Assembly (NCBI RefSeq): GCF_012584455.1
Contig: NZ_JABAEB010000007.1
Coordinates: forward strand, 226,247 to 290,246
Origin: Shewanella oncorhynchi
GTDB lineage: Bacteria; Pseudomonadota; Gammaproteobacteria; Enterobacterales; Shewanellaceae
Length of the DNA: 64,000 nucleotides
Direction: 5' to 3'
A program made the translations under genes and the position numbers. Positions 56,273 to 64,000 of the stretch are shown one piece after another. Position 1 is the stretch's first letter. Every line of letters begins with the position of its first letter. The notes under the pieces are model-generated. The model made no database searches, was not told the DNA's origin, and worked only from the letters and a program-made list of their open reading frames with translations.

Positions 56273-57918
56273 CCTTTGCCAGTATCCGCCGCGGTTACCA
56301 CGTCATCAAGACCTTACTTCAGTACGGGTTAGATGACGTATTGCCGCCAAAGATGACACCTTGGTACTTTAAACTCGCCCGTAATAGTCTGTTCTGGATC
56401 CGCAATAAGCATAAAAATAAGCCCGGTGGCGAACGCTTAAAATTGGCGATGCAGGAACTCGGCCCCGTTTATATTAAGCTTGGGCAAATGCTCTCAACCC
56501 GCCGCGATTTACTCAGCGATGAATGGGCCAGTGAATTGGCCATGCTACAGGACAAAGTGCCGCCCTTTGATGGTGCACTTGCCCGCCAAGCGATTGAAGC
56601 TGAGCTAAAAGCGCCGATTGAATCGCTATTCGATGACTTTAATGAAACGCCACTGGCCTCAGCCTCTATTTCTCAGGTGCATACCGCGACCTTAAAATCT
56701 AACGGCAAAGACGTCGTACTTAAGGTGCTACGCCCGAATGTAGAAGCCAAGATTCAAGCCGATCTGCAGTTGATGTCGCAAACTGCCAAACTGATTGAAT
56801 ACCTCCTCGGTGAAGGTAACCGCCTGCGCCCTGCTGAAGTGATCGAAGATTACCGCGTGACCATTTTAGGCGAGTTAAACCTTAAGCTCGAAGCCTTAAA
56901 CGCAGTCAAGCTACGCAACAACTTCCTCAACTCAGATGCGCTCTATGTGCCTTATGTGTATGAAGAGTTTTGCTATCCACGCCTGATGGTGATGGAACGT
57001 ATTTACGGTATTTCTGTCTCGGATATTGCCGCCCTTAAAGCGCAAGGTACCAACTTTAAGTTATTGGCCGAGCGGGGTGTTAAACTATTTTTTACCCAAG
57101 TATTCCGCGATAACTTTTTCCACGCCGACATGCATCCGGGCAATATCTTTATTTCCCGCGATCATCCTGAGAACCCATACTACATTGGGCTCGACTGCGG
57201 CATCATGGGCACACTCAACGAAGTCGATAAGCGCTATCTCGCCGAAAATTTTCTCGCCTTCTTTAATCGCGATTATCACAGAATCGCCCAGCTCTATATT
57301 GAGTCTGGCTGGGTATCGGAAAAAACCGATCTACAAGCTTTCGAACAGGCCATCAAAGTGGTGTGTGAACCTATGTTCAACAAGCCGCTCGACGAGATCT
57401 CCTTTGGTCATGTGTTACTGGAATTATTCCGCACTGCGCGCCACTTCGATATCGTGGTGCAACCGCAATTGGTATTGTTGGAAAAAACCTTACTCTACAT
57501 CGAAGGCTTAGGCCGTCAGCTGTATCCGCAGTTGGATTTATGGCAAACCGCCAAACCCTTTTTAGAGCAGTGGATGGCCGACCAAGTCGGTCCTAAAGCT
57601 ATGTTTAAAAAGGTATCCACAAAACTGCCATATTGGGCTGATAAACTACCTGAATTCCCTGAACTAATTTACGATAATCTTAAGTTAGGCAGGAAATTGC
57701 TGAGTTCTCAGCAACAAATGCTAGATAAGTATTTGAAATATCAGCAGCAGGCACACAAGAGTAACTACTTGCTTATCACTTCTGCCGTTTTATTGATCTG
57801 TGGCACGTTATTGATTAATAGAGACGCTACACTATGGACCCCTTATGTTTGTCTAATTTCAGGCATGATATTGTGGTTTGTAGGATGGCGATCTAGGCCA
57901 AAGAATCGCAAATTTTAG
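56269..57918 (+). CDS. ubiB: UbiB, ATPase-like ubiquinone biosynthesis protein
   Basis: A 549-aa member of the UbiB/ADCK atypical kinase family. The KxGQ motif lies in [16 protein letters not shown], the A-rich loop in ASASISQVH, and the nucleotide/metal residues in [10 protein letters not shown] and GLDCGIMG. Two hydrophobic helices end the protein (about 500-545), anchoring it in the inner membrane. It is needed for ubiquinone production in E. coli; it hydrolyses ATP, and its exact step is not settled. Its ATG overlaps ubiJ. Confidence 0.96.
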   Translation: MTFASIRRGYHVIKTLLQYGLDDVLPPKMTPWYFKLARNSLFWIRNKHKNKPGGERLKLAMQELGPVYIKLGQMLSTRRDLLSDEWASELAMLQDKVPPFDGALARQAIEAELKAPIESLFDDFNETPLASASISQVHTATLKSNGKDVVLKVLRPNVEAKIQADLQLMSQTAKLIEYLLGEGNRLRPAEVIEDYRVTILGELNLKLEALNAVKLRNNFLNSDALYVPYVYEEFCYPRLMVMERIYGISVSDIAALKAQGTNFKLLAERGVKLFFTQVFRDNFFHADMHPGNIFISRDHPENPYYIGLDCGIMGTLNEVDKRYLAENFLAFFNRDYHRIAQLYIESGWVSEKTDLQAFEQAIKVVCEPMFNKPLDEISFGHVLLELFRTARHFDIVVQPQLVLLEKTLLYIEGLGRQLYPQLDLWQTAKPFLEQWMADQVGPKAMFKKVSTKLPYWADKLPEFPELIYDNLKLGRKLLSSQQQMLDKYLKYQQQAHKSNYLLITSAVLLICGTLLINRDATLWTPYVCLISGMILWFVGWRSRPKNRKF

Positions 57919-57977
57919 CTAGCACTAATTAATCAGAGGTTCATAATAGAACCGATATCAATTAAGAGGATACCTTC

Positions 57978-58217
57978 ATGGGTGGTATTAGTATTTGGCA
58001 ACTGCTTATCGTTGCGTTAATCGTTGTCTTGTTGTTTGGAACTAAGAAATTACGCTCTTTGGGTGGTGATTTAGGTGGTGCGGTGAAAGGCTTCAAAAAC
58101 GCCATGTCTTCAGAAGAAGACAAAAAGGCATTAGAAGACACCGAAGCGGCTAAAACAGCGCAAACAACTCAACAGGCGACTGAAAAGAAACCTGAGTCTA
58201 ACAAAGAACAGGCGTAA
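57978..58217 (+). CDS. tatA: Sec-independent translocase subunit TatA
   Basis: A 79-aa protein with a short N-terminal helix ([19 protein letters not shown]), a hinge and an amphipathic helix ([21 protein letters not shown]), then an acidic, Gln/Thr-rich tail. TatA rings form the variable pore that carries folded twin-arginine proteins across the inner membrane. AGAGGA precedes the ATG. First of tatABC. Confidence 0.97.
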   Translation: MGGISIWQLLIVALIVVLLFGTKKLRSLGGDLGGAVKGFKNAMSSEEDKKALEDTEAAKTAQTTQQATEKKPESNKEQA

Positions 58218-58223
58218 CTCTTT

Positions 58224-58712
58224 ATGTTTGACGGTATCGGCTTTATGGAGCTGCTGCTGATCGGTGTTTTGGGGCTAGTGGTTCTTGGCCCCGAACGACT
58301 ACCGGTTGCGGTGCGTTCGGTAACGAGTTGGATCCGTGCGATGAAACGCATGGCGAACTCGGTAAAAGAAGAACTTGAGCAGGAGCTGAAGATCGAGCAG
58401 TTGCATGCCGATCTTAAAAAAGCCGAGAGCAAAGGTTTATCTAACCTCTCACCTGAACTCAAAGAGTCTATTGAGCAACTAAAGCAAGCGGCACAGTCAG
58501 TGAACCGCCCTTATCAAGTTCAGGATCCGTCAAAAGACACCCCTGAGCCTGAGAATCAAATTCACACTCCTGCTCAAGTGAATCCAGTTCAAGCTAGCCA
58601 AACTAATCCAACAGCCACTGTAGAGGCGAGTCAAACATCGGCTTCTCCCGCTACTTCAAGTGAGCCATCTCAGGGCGTGGATACCAGTTCTAACCCGAAA
58701 GCCAACGGATAA
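58224..58712 (+). CDS. tatB: Sec-independent translocase subunit TatB
   Basis: A 162-aa TatB: N-terminal [27 protein letters not shown] with the conserved Glu in the helix and the PERLP hinge, an amphipathic helix, then a low-complexity tail rich in Pro, Ser, Gln and Asn. With TatC it forms the receptor for twin-arginine signals. It starts 6 bases after the tatA stop. Confidence 0.96.
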   Translation: MFDGIGFMELLLIGVLGLVVLGPERLPVAVRSVTSWIRAMKRMANSVKEELEQELKIEQLHADLKKAESKGLSNLSPELKESIEQLKQAAQSVNRPYQVQDPSKDTPEPENQIHTPAQVNPVQASQTNPTATVEASQTSASPATSSEPSQGVDTSSNPKANG

Positions 58713-58715
58713 TTC

Positions 58716-59468
58716 ATGTCGCAACAGCAGCCACTTATCAGCCATTTGCTTGAACTTAGGTCCAAGCTGCTAAAATCCATTGCCAGTGTGTTATTAGTGT
58801 TCATTTGTAGTGTGTACTGGGCAAATGATATCTACCACTACATGGCAATACCTTTAATGCAATCTTTGCCTCTTGGTGGCAGCATGATTGCGACGGATGT
58901 CGCTGCACCATTTTTTGCACCTTTCAAACTAACCCTCGTTTTATCATTTTTTGTGGCAGTGCCCTACGTGTTATTTCAAATTTGGTCCTTTGTGGCACCG
59001 GGTTTATATAAACATGAAAAACGCTTAGTGATGCCACTGCTATTCAGCAGTACCTTATTGTTTTATCTCGGTATTGCATTTGCTTATTATCTTGTATTCC
59101 CTGTTGTTTTTGGTTTTTTTGCTAACAATGCACCAGAGGGAGTTCAAGTTGCGACAGATATTACCAGTTACCTTAACTTCATTCTGAAGCTATTCTTTGC
59201 CTTCGGTCTATCCTTTGAAATCCCCATTGCCGTTGTTTTACTCTGCTGGTCAGGTGTCACGACACCTGAAGATCTCAAGCAAAAACGTCCTTACATCATA
59301 GTGGGCGCCTTTGTCGTCGGCATGCTGTTAACCCCACCAGATGTGATTTCCCAGACTATGCTTGCTGTACCAATGCTGTTATTGTTCGAAGGCGGTTTAT
59401 TAGCGGCTCGTTTCTACAGTAAACCAGATGACGAGTCAGACGAAGAGACTGAACAAACAAACGACTAA
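58716..59468 (+). CDS. tatC: Sec-independent translocase subunit TatC
   Basis: A 250-aa polytopic protein with six membrane helices. The N-terminal [12 protein letters not shown] region binds the twin-arginine motif, and [37 protein letters not shown] is the conserved core. ATG at 58716 follows the tatB stop by 3 bases. A client in this window is the Tat-signal deacetylase at 15-16 kb. Confidence 0.97.
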   Translation: MSQQQPLISHLLELRSKLLKSIASVLLVFICSVYWANDIYHYMAIPLMQSLPLGGSMIATDVAAPFFAPFKLTLVLSFFVAVPYVLFQIWSFVAPGLYKHEKRLVMPLLFSSTLLFYLGIAFAYYLVFPVVFGFFANNAPEGVQVATDITSYLNFILKLFFAFGLSFEIPIAVVLLCWSGVTTPEDLKQKRPYIIVGAFVVGMLLTPPDVISQTMLAVPMLLLFEGGLLAARFYSKPDDESDEETEQTND

Positions 59469-59513
59469 CGTCCTCGAAGGCGTTAGGGGAATAATATAAT
59501 AAGGAACATTCTC

Positions 59514-60044
59514 ATGCGCTTAACTCTTATCACGGCAGCGATCATGCTTGTATCTGTCCAAGCAAATGCCAGCATTGAACAGCAGTTAACCCAATGTGCA
59601 GCAACCGCCGATAAACTCGACCGCTTGATTTGCTATGACAAGCTAGCAGAAAGCGTAAAAGGCATGACACCTAACACCATTAGCACTCAAGCGATACCGG
59701 CTACAGTAGCAACAGTTGCAGCCCCTACTACTGCAGCTGCGATAGTGGCAACCGCCCCCCAAACGCCAGCGGCAAAAATTGCCGATGACTTTGGGATGGA
59801 AGCCAAGCGTGCTCAAGAAAATACTGTCGATAAGATTTATTTAGAGATTCAATCTATAGCTGAAGATGCTTACGGAGCCATTAAAGTGACTTTCACTAAC
59901 GGTCAGGTATGGAAACAAACTGATGGCCGTAAGTACAATGTTAAGCAAGGTGAAACTGTCTATATTGAAAAAGCCGCTTTAGGTTCTTTTTTAATGGGTA
60001 CCGATGATCGCAATGCCAAGGTTCGGGTAAAACGCCTAAAATAA
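59514..60044 (+). CDS. Exported protein between tatC and tatD, function unknown
   Basis: A 176-aa protein with a signal peptide (residues 1-19, cleaved after ANA). The mature N-terminus IEQQLTQCAATADKLDRLICYDKLAE has two cysteines, an Ala/Thr/Pro-rich linker follows, and the C-terminal TNGQVWKQTDGRKYNVKQGETVYIEKAALGSFLMG is a small beta domain. The last region resembles the end of T6SS-associated TagO-like proteins and of many small periplasmic proteins. AAGGA lies before the ATG. It is part of the tat operon by position; its stop overlaps tatD by one base. Confidence 0.75.
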   Translation: MRLTLITAAIMLVSVQANASIEQQLTQCAATADKLDRLICYDKLAESVKGMTPNTISTQAIPATVATVAAPTTAAAIVATAPQTPAAKIADDFGMEAKRAQENTVDKIYLEIQSIAEDAYGAIKVTFTNGQVWKQTDGRKYNVKQGETVYIEKAALGSFLMGTDDRNAKVRVKRLK

Positions 60045-60847
60045 TGCCCTCATACATAGATATCGCTGTCAATTTACTTGGCAGCGCACTCGAACAAGAT
60101 ACTGTATCGATAATACAAGCAGCGGCGGACCAAGGGGTTTCGCCGTTAATTGTTATTGGCAGCGATTTAACTGAAAGTGCGGCAGCCATTGCTGTATGCG
60201 AGCAATATCCGAATCAACTTTACTGCACTGCTGGTGTGCATCCCCACCATGCCAGTGGTTGGCATGATGGCTCAAACGCTCGACAAGCTGAACTCTGCCA
60301 CGCACCGCAAGTGGTTGCCGTTGGCGAATGTGGTTTAGACTACAATCGTGATTTCTCCCCGAGACCTATCCAGCGCCAAGCTTTTATTGCGCAACTGGAA
60401 TTGGCGATTGAACTTCAAATGCCCGTACTGATGCACGAACGCGATGCCCACGAAGACTTTATCGCAATCCTGCGTGAATATCGCCCCCAGCTTAATGGTG
60501 CGCTTTTACATTGTTTCACAGGCACTCACGCACAGATGGAAGCCTATATTGACCTAGATTTACACTTAGGCATAACAGGTTGGGTCTGCGATGAAAGACG
60601 CGGCCAAGAACTAGCGCAACTCGTTCCCTTTATTCCGCAGAATCGCATTTTAATCGAGACAGATAGCCCTTACCTACTCCCCCGCAGTATGCGGCCCAAG
60701 CCTAAATCGAGCAAAAACAAGCCCGAATACCTTCCTTATATCGCAAATTATATTGCAAACCTACGCGGAGAAAATGCGGATGAGTTTGCAAAACGTTGCT
60801 ACCAAAATAGCTTAGCGTTTTTTAATTTGGATCGAGTCCATGCTTAA
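60044..60847 (+). CDS. tatD: TatD-family metal-dependent hydrolase
   Basis: A 267-aa amidohydrolase-like nuclease. Motifs seen: YIDIAVNL, TAGVHPHHA (metal histidines), GECGLDYNRDF, MHERDAHEDF, LLHCFTGTH and the late LIETDSPYLLPRSMRPKP. TatD has DNA exonuclease activity in E. coli and is not part of the translocase, in spite of its name and place. It starts one base inside the stop of the previous gene and overlaps the next gene by 8 bases. Confidence 0.95.
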   Translation: MPSYIDIAVNLLGSALEQDTVSIIQAAADQGVSPLIVIGSDLTESAAAIAVCEQYPNQLYCTAGVHPHHASGWHDGSNARQAELCHAPQVVAVGECGLDYNRDFSPRPIQRQAFIAQLELAIELQMPVLMHERDAHEDFIAILREYRPQLNGALLHCFTGTHAQMEAYIDLDLHLGITGWVCDERRGQELAQLVPFIPQNRILIETDSPYLLPRSMRPKPKSSKNKPEYLPYIANYIANLRGENADEFAKRCYQNSLAFFNLDRVHA

Positions 60848-62726
60848 CAAAAACATGCCACTCATATTCTTGCTGTGGCTATTTATATGCCCCACACAGG
60901 CCTTGGCAACCCTATTGAGCATTGACGAGTCAACCACGACGCCTTTAAACCTTACGCCTTGGTTAATGGTCAGCCACCCTACACCTGCAAAAGAACTGGC
61001 CGAAATACAAGCTTTGCCAAAAACTGATTGGCATAACTTTACCAATAAAGACATTCAAAAACTCAGCGGCCATGATTTTTGGCTCAGTTTCAGCTTAACC
61101 AGCCCTGACGAAACACTTTCTCGCATTTTAGCGCTAGATAACCCTTTGTTAGACAAGGTAACTATCTACCATTTAGTCAATAATAAACTCATGAATACTG
61201 TGCTGATGGGTGATATATTCCCCTATGAGGATCGACCATTCTTGAGCAATATTTTCCTATATCCTTTCAAGATCAACACAGATGACTCCCATACTTTCTA
61301 TCTGCATATTCAAACTGAAGGTAGCGCTGCAGTACCATTAAACCTATGGTCTTCTAATGACTTAGCTCAAATTGCCGAATCTACCGCCGTTGAGCATGGA
61401 TTCCAACTCGGTGTACTTGCCGCAATTGGCATTTTTAGTCTTTTTATCGCCATAGCATCGGGCTCATTCAGCTACAGCTATTACTCTGGCTATGTACTTA
61501 GCATGACCTTACTCGTTGCCACGATTAACGGTTTTGCCTTCCGATTCCTCTGGCCAGACTGGCCGCTATTACAGCAAGTTATGGTGCCGTTTTTACTGCC
61601 AATCGTTATGGCATTTGCGTTAATGTTTACTGAAAAAATATTACAGCTCAAATATTTAAACCGCCGTATGTTACTCACTTGTCGCTATAGTGCCGTGTAT
61701 ATTCTCTGTGTGGGACTTGCCACACCTTTCATCCAATATGGTACAGCGTTATATATTGAGATCATTTCAGTTGCAGTGCTCAGCCTAGTCCTGATGGTCT
61801 TTGCCATTACTCAAGCTATCAATGGCCATAAACTGGCACGTATGTACACTATTGGCTGGGTGAGTATGCTGACAGGCGCTTGCATCAGTAGCTTGTTATA
61901 TCTCAGCGTGATTGACCTCAATTTAAAACCGCAAACCCCTGTCATGCTCGGCCTGACATTTGAAATCATCTTTATGTCTTTGGTACTTGCCATTCGTTAT
62001 AACGATGAGCGTAAAGCTAAACTGCGTATCCAGCAAGAAGCCTTGAAACAAGCACAGAAAATTCGTAGTGCGCGGGAAGAAGCCCTAAAAGCGGAAGCCG
62101 AGAGCAATGAGAAACTCGAACAAATGGTGCAAGAGCGTACTTTAGAACTGGAAATCACCCTCAGAGAATTGCATGAGGTGAATCAAAAGCTCACAGAACA
62201 AAGCACTATCGACAGTTTAACTGGGGTCAAAAACCGCAGTGCCTTTGATAAACGTTTAATCGCTGAAAGCCGGATCAGTCGCAGGCAAGAAACACCCATA
62301 GCACTGTTAATGCTTGATATTGATCGTTTCAAGCTGATCAATGACAGATTCGGTCATCTTGCAGGCGATCAAGCATTACGTACAATAGCTCAAACATTAC
62401 AGCACCATTTAAAACGGCCAACGGATCTAGTGTCACGTTTTGGGGGGGAGGAATTTGCTATCATCCTTCCTAATACAACTGCAGAAGGTGCTCTCCAAGT
62501 TGCTGAAACAATAAGAGACGCTGTTGCCTCTATTCATTTTGAATGGGAAGGTGAAGCGATACCTTTGACTATCAGTATCGGAGTCAGTGCCGATATAGTG
62601 ACCCACGATCAACACAGTACTAAATTACTAGAACAAGCAGATAAAGCCCTCTACCAAGCAAAAAACGGTGGGCGTAATCAAGTCAGCTTGTATTTGTCGG
62701 ATCAAGCAAGACCAGTACCTAATTAG
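60840..62726 (+). CDS. Membrane diguanylate cyclase with 7TMR-DISM sensor domain
   Basis: A 628-aa protein. A signal peptide (1-23) is followed by a periplasmic 7TMR-DISM extracellular domain (about 30-170), seven membrane helices (about 185-395), a coiled coil (about 405-455) and a GGDEF domain with active-site motif GGEEF and the LDIDRFKLINDRFGH region. It makes cyclic di-GMP in response to an outside signal. The I-site RxxD is not clearly seen. Its ATG lies 8 bases inside tatD. hemB starts 9 bases after its stop. Confidence 0.93.
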   Translation: MLNKNMPLIFLLWLFICPTQALATLLSIDESTTTPLNLTPWLMVSHPTPAKELAEIQALPKTDWHNFTNKDIQKLSGHDFWLSFSLTSPDETLSRILALDNPLLDKVTIYHLVNNKLMNTVLMGDIFPYEDRPFLSNIFLYPFKINTDDSHTFYLHIQTEGSAAVPLNLWSSNDLAQIAESTAVEHGFQLGVLAAIGIFSLFIAIASGSFSYSYYSGYVLSMTLLVATINGFAFRFLWPDWPLLQQVMVPFLLPIVMAFALMFTEKILQLKYLNRRMLLTCRYSAVYILCVGLATPFIQYGTALYIEIISVAVLSLVLMVFAITQAINGHKLARMYTIGWVSMLTGACISSLLYLSVIDLNLKPQTPVMLGLTFEIIFMSLVLAIRYNDERKAKLRIQQEALKQAQKIRSAREEALKAEAESNEKLEQMVQERTLELEITLRELHEVNQKLTEQSTIDSLTGVKNRSAFDKRLIAESRISRRQETPIALLMLDIDRFKLINDRFGHLAGDQALRTIAQTLQHHLKRPTDLVSRFGGEEFAIILPNTTAEGALQVAETIRDAVASIHFEWEGEAIPLTISIGVSADIVTHDQHSTKLLEQADKALYQAKNGGRNQVSLYLSDQARPVPN

Positions 62727-63743
<1,017 letters not shown>

Positions 63744-63769
63744 GTAACCTAATGCGAAAGTAACACCTC

Positions 63770-63797
63770 AAAGCAGCCTTCTGGCTGCTTTTTTTAT
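63770..63797 (+). terminator. Terminator after hemB
   Basis: Stem AAAGCAGCC with GGCTGCTTT around TTCT, then TTTTTT. Confidence 0.9.
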
Positions 63798-63930
63798 CGA
63801 TTAATAGTGAAAAATGTGGAAGCAAAGCTTGTGTATTGAGGGGAAGAAAAGACTCGCCAACAAAGCTAATAGCAATACTTACAGTCGGCAGCATTGCTAT
63901 TAGTGCAAAGAATGTTCAGATTACAGACGC

Positions 63931-63957
63931 AAAAAAGCCAGCTTATTCAGCTGGCTT
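63931..63957 (-). terminator. Minus-strand terminator at the right edge
   Basis: The A run at 63931-63936 followed by stem AAGCCAGCT with AGCTGGCTT reads as a terminator on the minus strand. It would end the gene that lies beyond the window edge. Confidence 0.75.
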
Positions 63958-63978
63958 GGTTACATCTCAATGAGATAA

Positions 63979-64000
63979 TTAGGCGCTTGGCGATGACCTA
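63979..64000 (-). CDS. Possible 3' tip of a minus-strand gene
   Basis: Read on the minus strand the last bases give RSSPSA and a TAA stop at 63979-63981. This is 22 bases before a minus-strand terminator, as expected for the end of a gene. Too little is visible to name it. Confidence 0.35.

Noticed and set aside
57026..57511. 161-aa plus-strand frame inside ubiB
   Set aside because: It lies wholly within ubiB in another frame and has no start signal of its own.

Overview
This 64-kb window looks like chromosome from a gammaproteobacterium of the Shewanella type (inference). The reasons are the gene order ubiE-ubiJ-ubiB-tatABC-tatD-hemB, the hslVU genes followed by a DUF971 gene, an FNR/EtrA-like site, CRP-like sites, a RegB/RegA (PrrBA) pair, a TtrS/ThsS-type sulfur-oxyanion sensor pair, and a vibriolysin-like M4 protease. 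No rRNA, tRNA, prophage, intact insertion sequence or CRISPR array was recognised.

Layout. 0-13.6 kb: the 3' end of ftsN; a 74-aa orphan protein behind an EtrA-like site; an NfeD/SPFH/SPFH membrane operon; a convergent nucleoside pair (Tsx-like porin and uridine phosphorylase); a YdcH protein with a CRP-like site; a type III-fold ornithine decarboxylase; MscS, a Sel1-repeat protein, a periplasmic binding protein, and a divergent LysR/SDR pair. 13.8-22.8 kb: a MOT1-type molybdate transporter; a tightly overlapping OYE, SnoaL-like and Tat-signal deacetylase operon with a divergent LysR; a divergent histidine kinase/response regulator pair of the TtrSR/ThsSR type with no oxyanion reductase nearby; a small lipoprotein and a DHFR-like protein. 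22.9-26.1 kb: an orphan type IV pilin, then hslVU behind a clear sigma-32 promoter, then DUF971.

26.2-32.4 kb is the most accessory-looking part. It holds a zinc-ribbon DMP19-family protein, two unrecognised genes, a truncated Y1/REP-type transposase, short tandem repeats, and about 700 bp of non-coding DNA. It also has an iron-sulfur photolyase/cryptochrome gene followed by a 14-bp tandem repeat and an SDR gene; this pair is bracketed by an inverted, diverged 28-bp repeat. 32.4-43.2 kb: the secreted M4 protease, an SDR-regB-regA operon, a PhoD-like phosphatase, an RluA-family pseudouridine synthase, a LON-domain protein and a patatin-like protein.

43.4-54.7 kb: a TonB-dependent receptor preceded by a perfect 16-bp palindrome, a YhcH protein, a family II pyrophosphatase, a DedA protein, a run of minus-strand envelope-type genes (alpha/beta hydrolase, MJ1255-type glycosyltransferase, PAP2 phosphatase), a small YgjV-like membrane protein, rraA and an arginase-family enzyme. 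54.9-63.8 kb: the ubiquinone and Tat block, with one extra exported protein between tatC and tatD, then a 7TMR-type diguanylate cyclase and hemB. The window ends in what may be the 3' tip of a minus-strand gene.

Most genes are ordinary core functions. The items most worth following are the orphan TtrS/ThsS-like sensor pair, the OYE/SnoaL/deacetylase operon, the 14-bp repeat between photolyase and SDR with its flanking inverted repeat, the RegB variant with an altered quinone motif, several perfect palindromes upstream of transport and oxidoreductase genes, and a possible small RNA near 21.7 kb.
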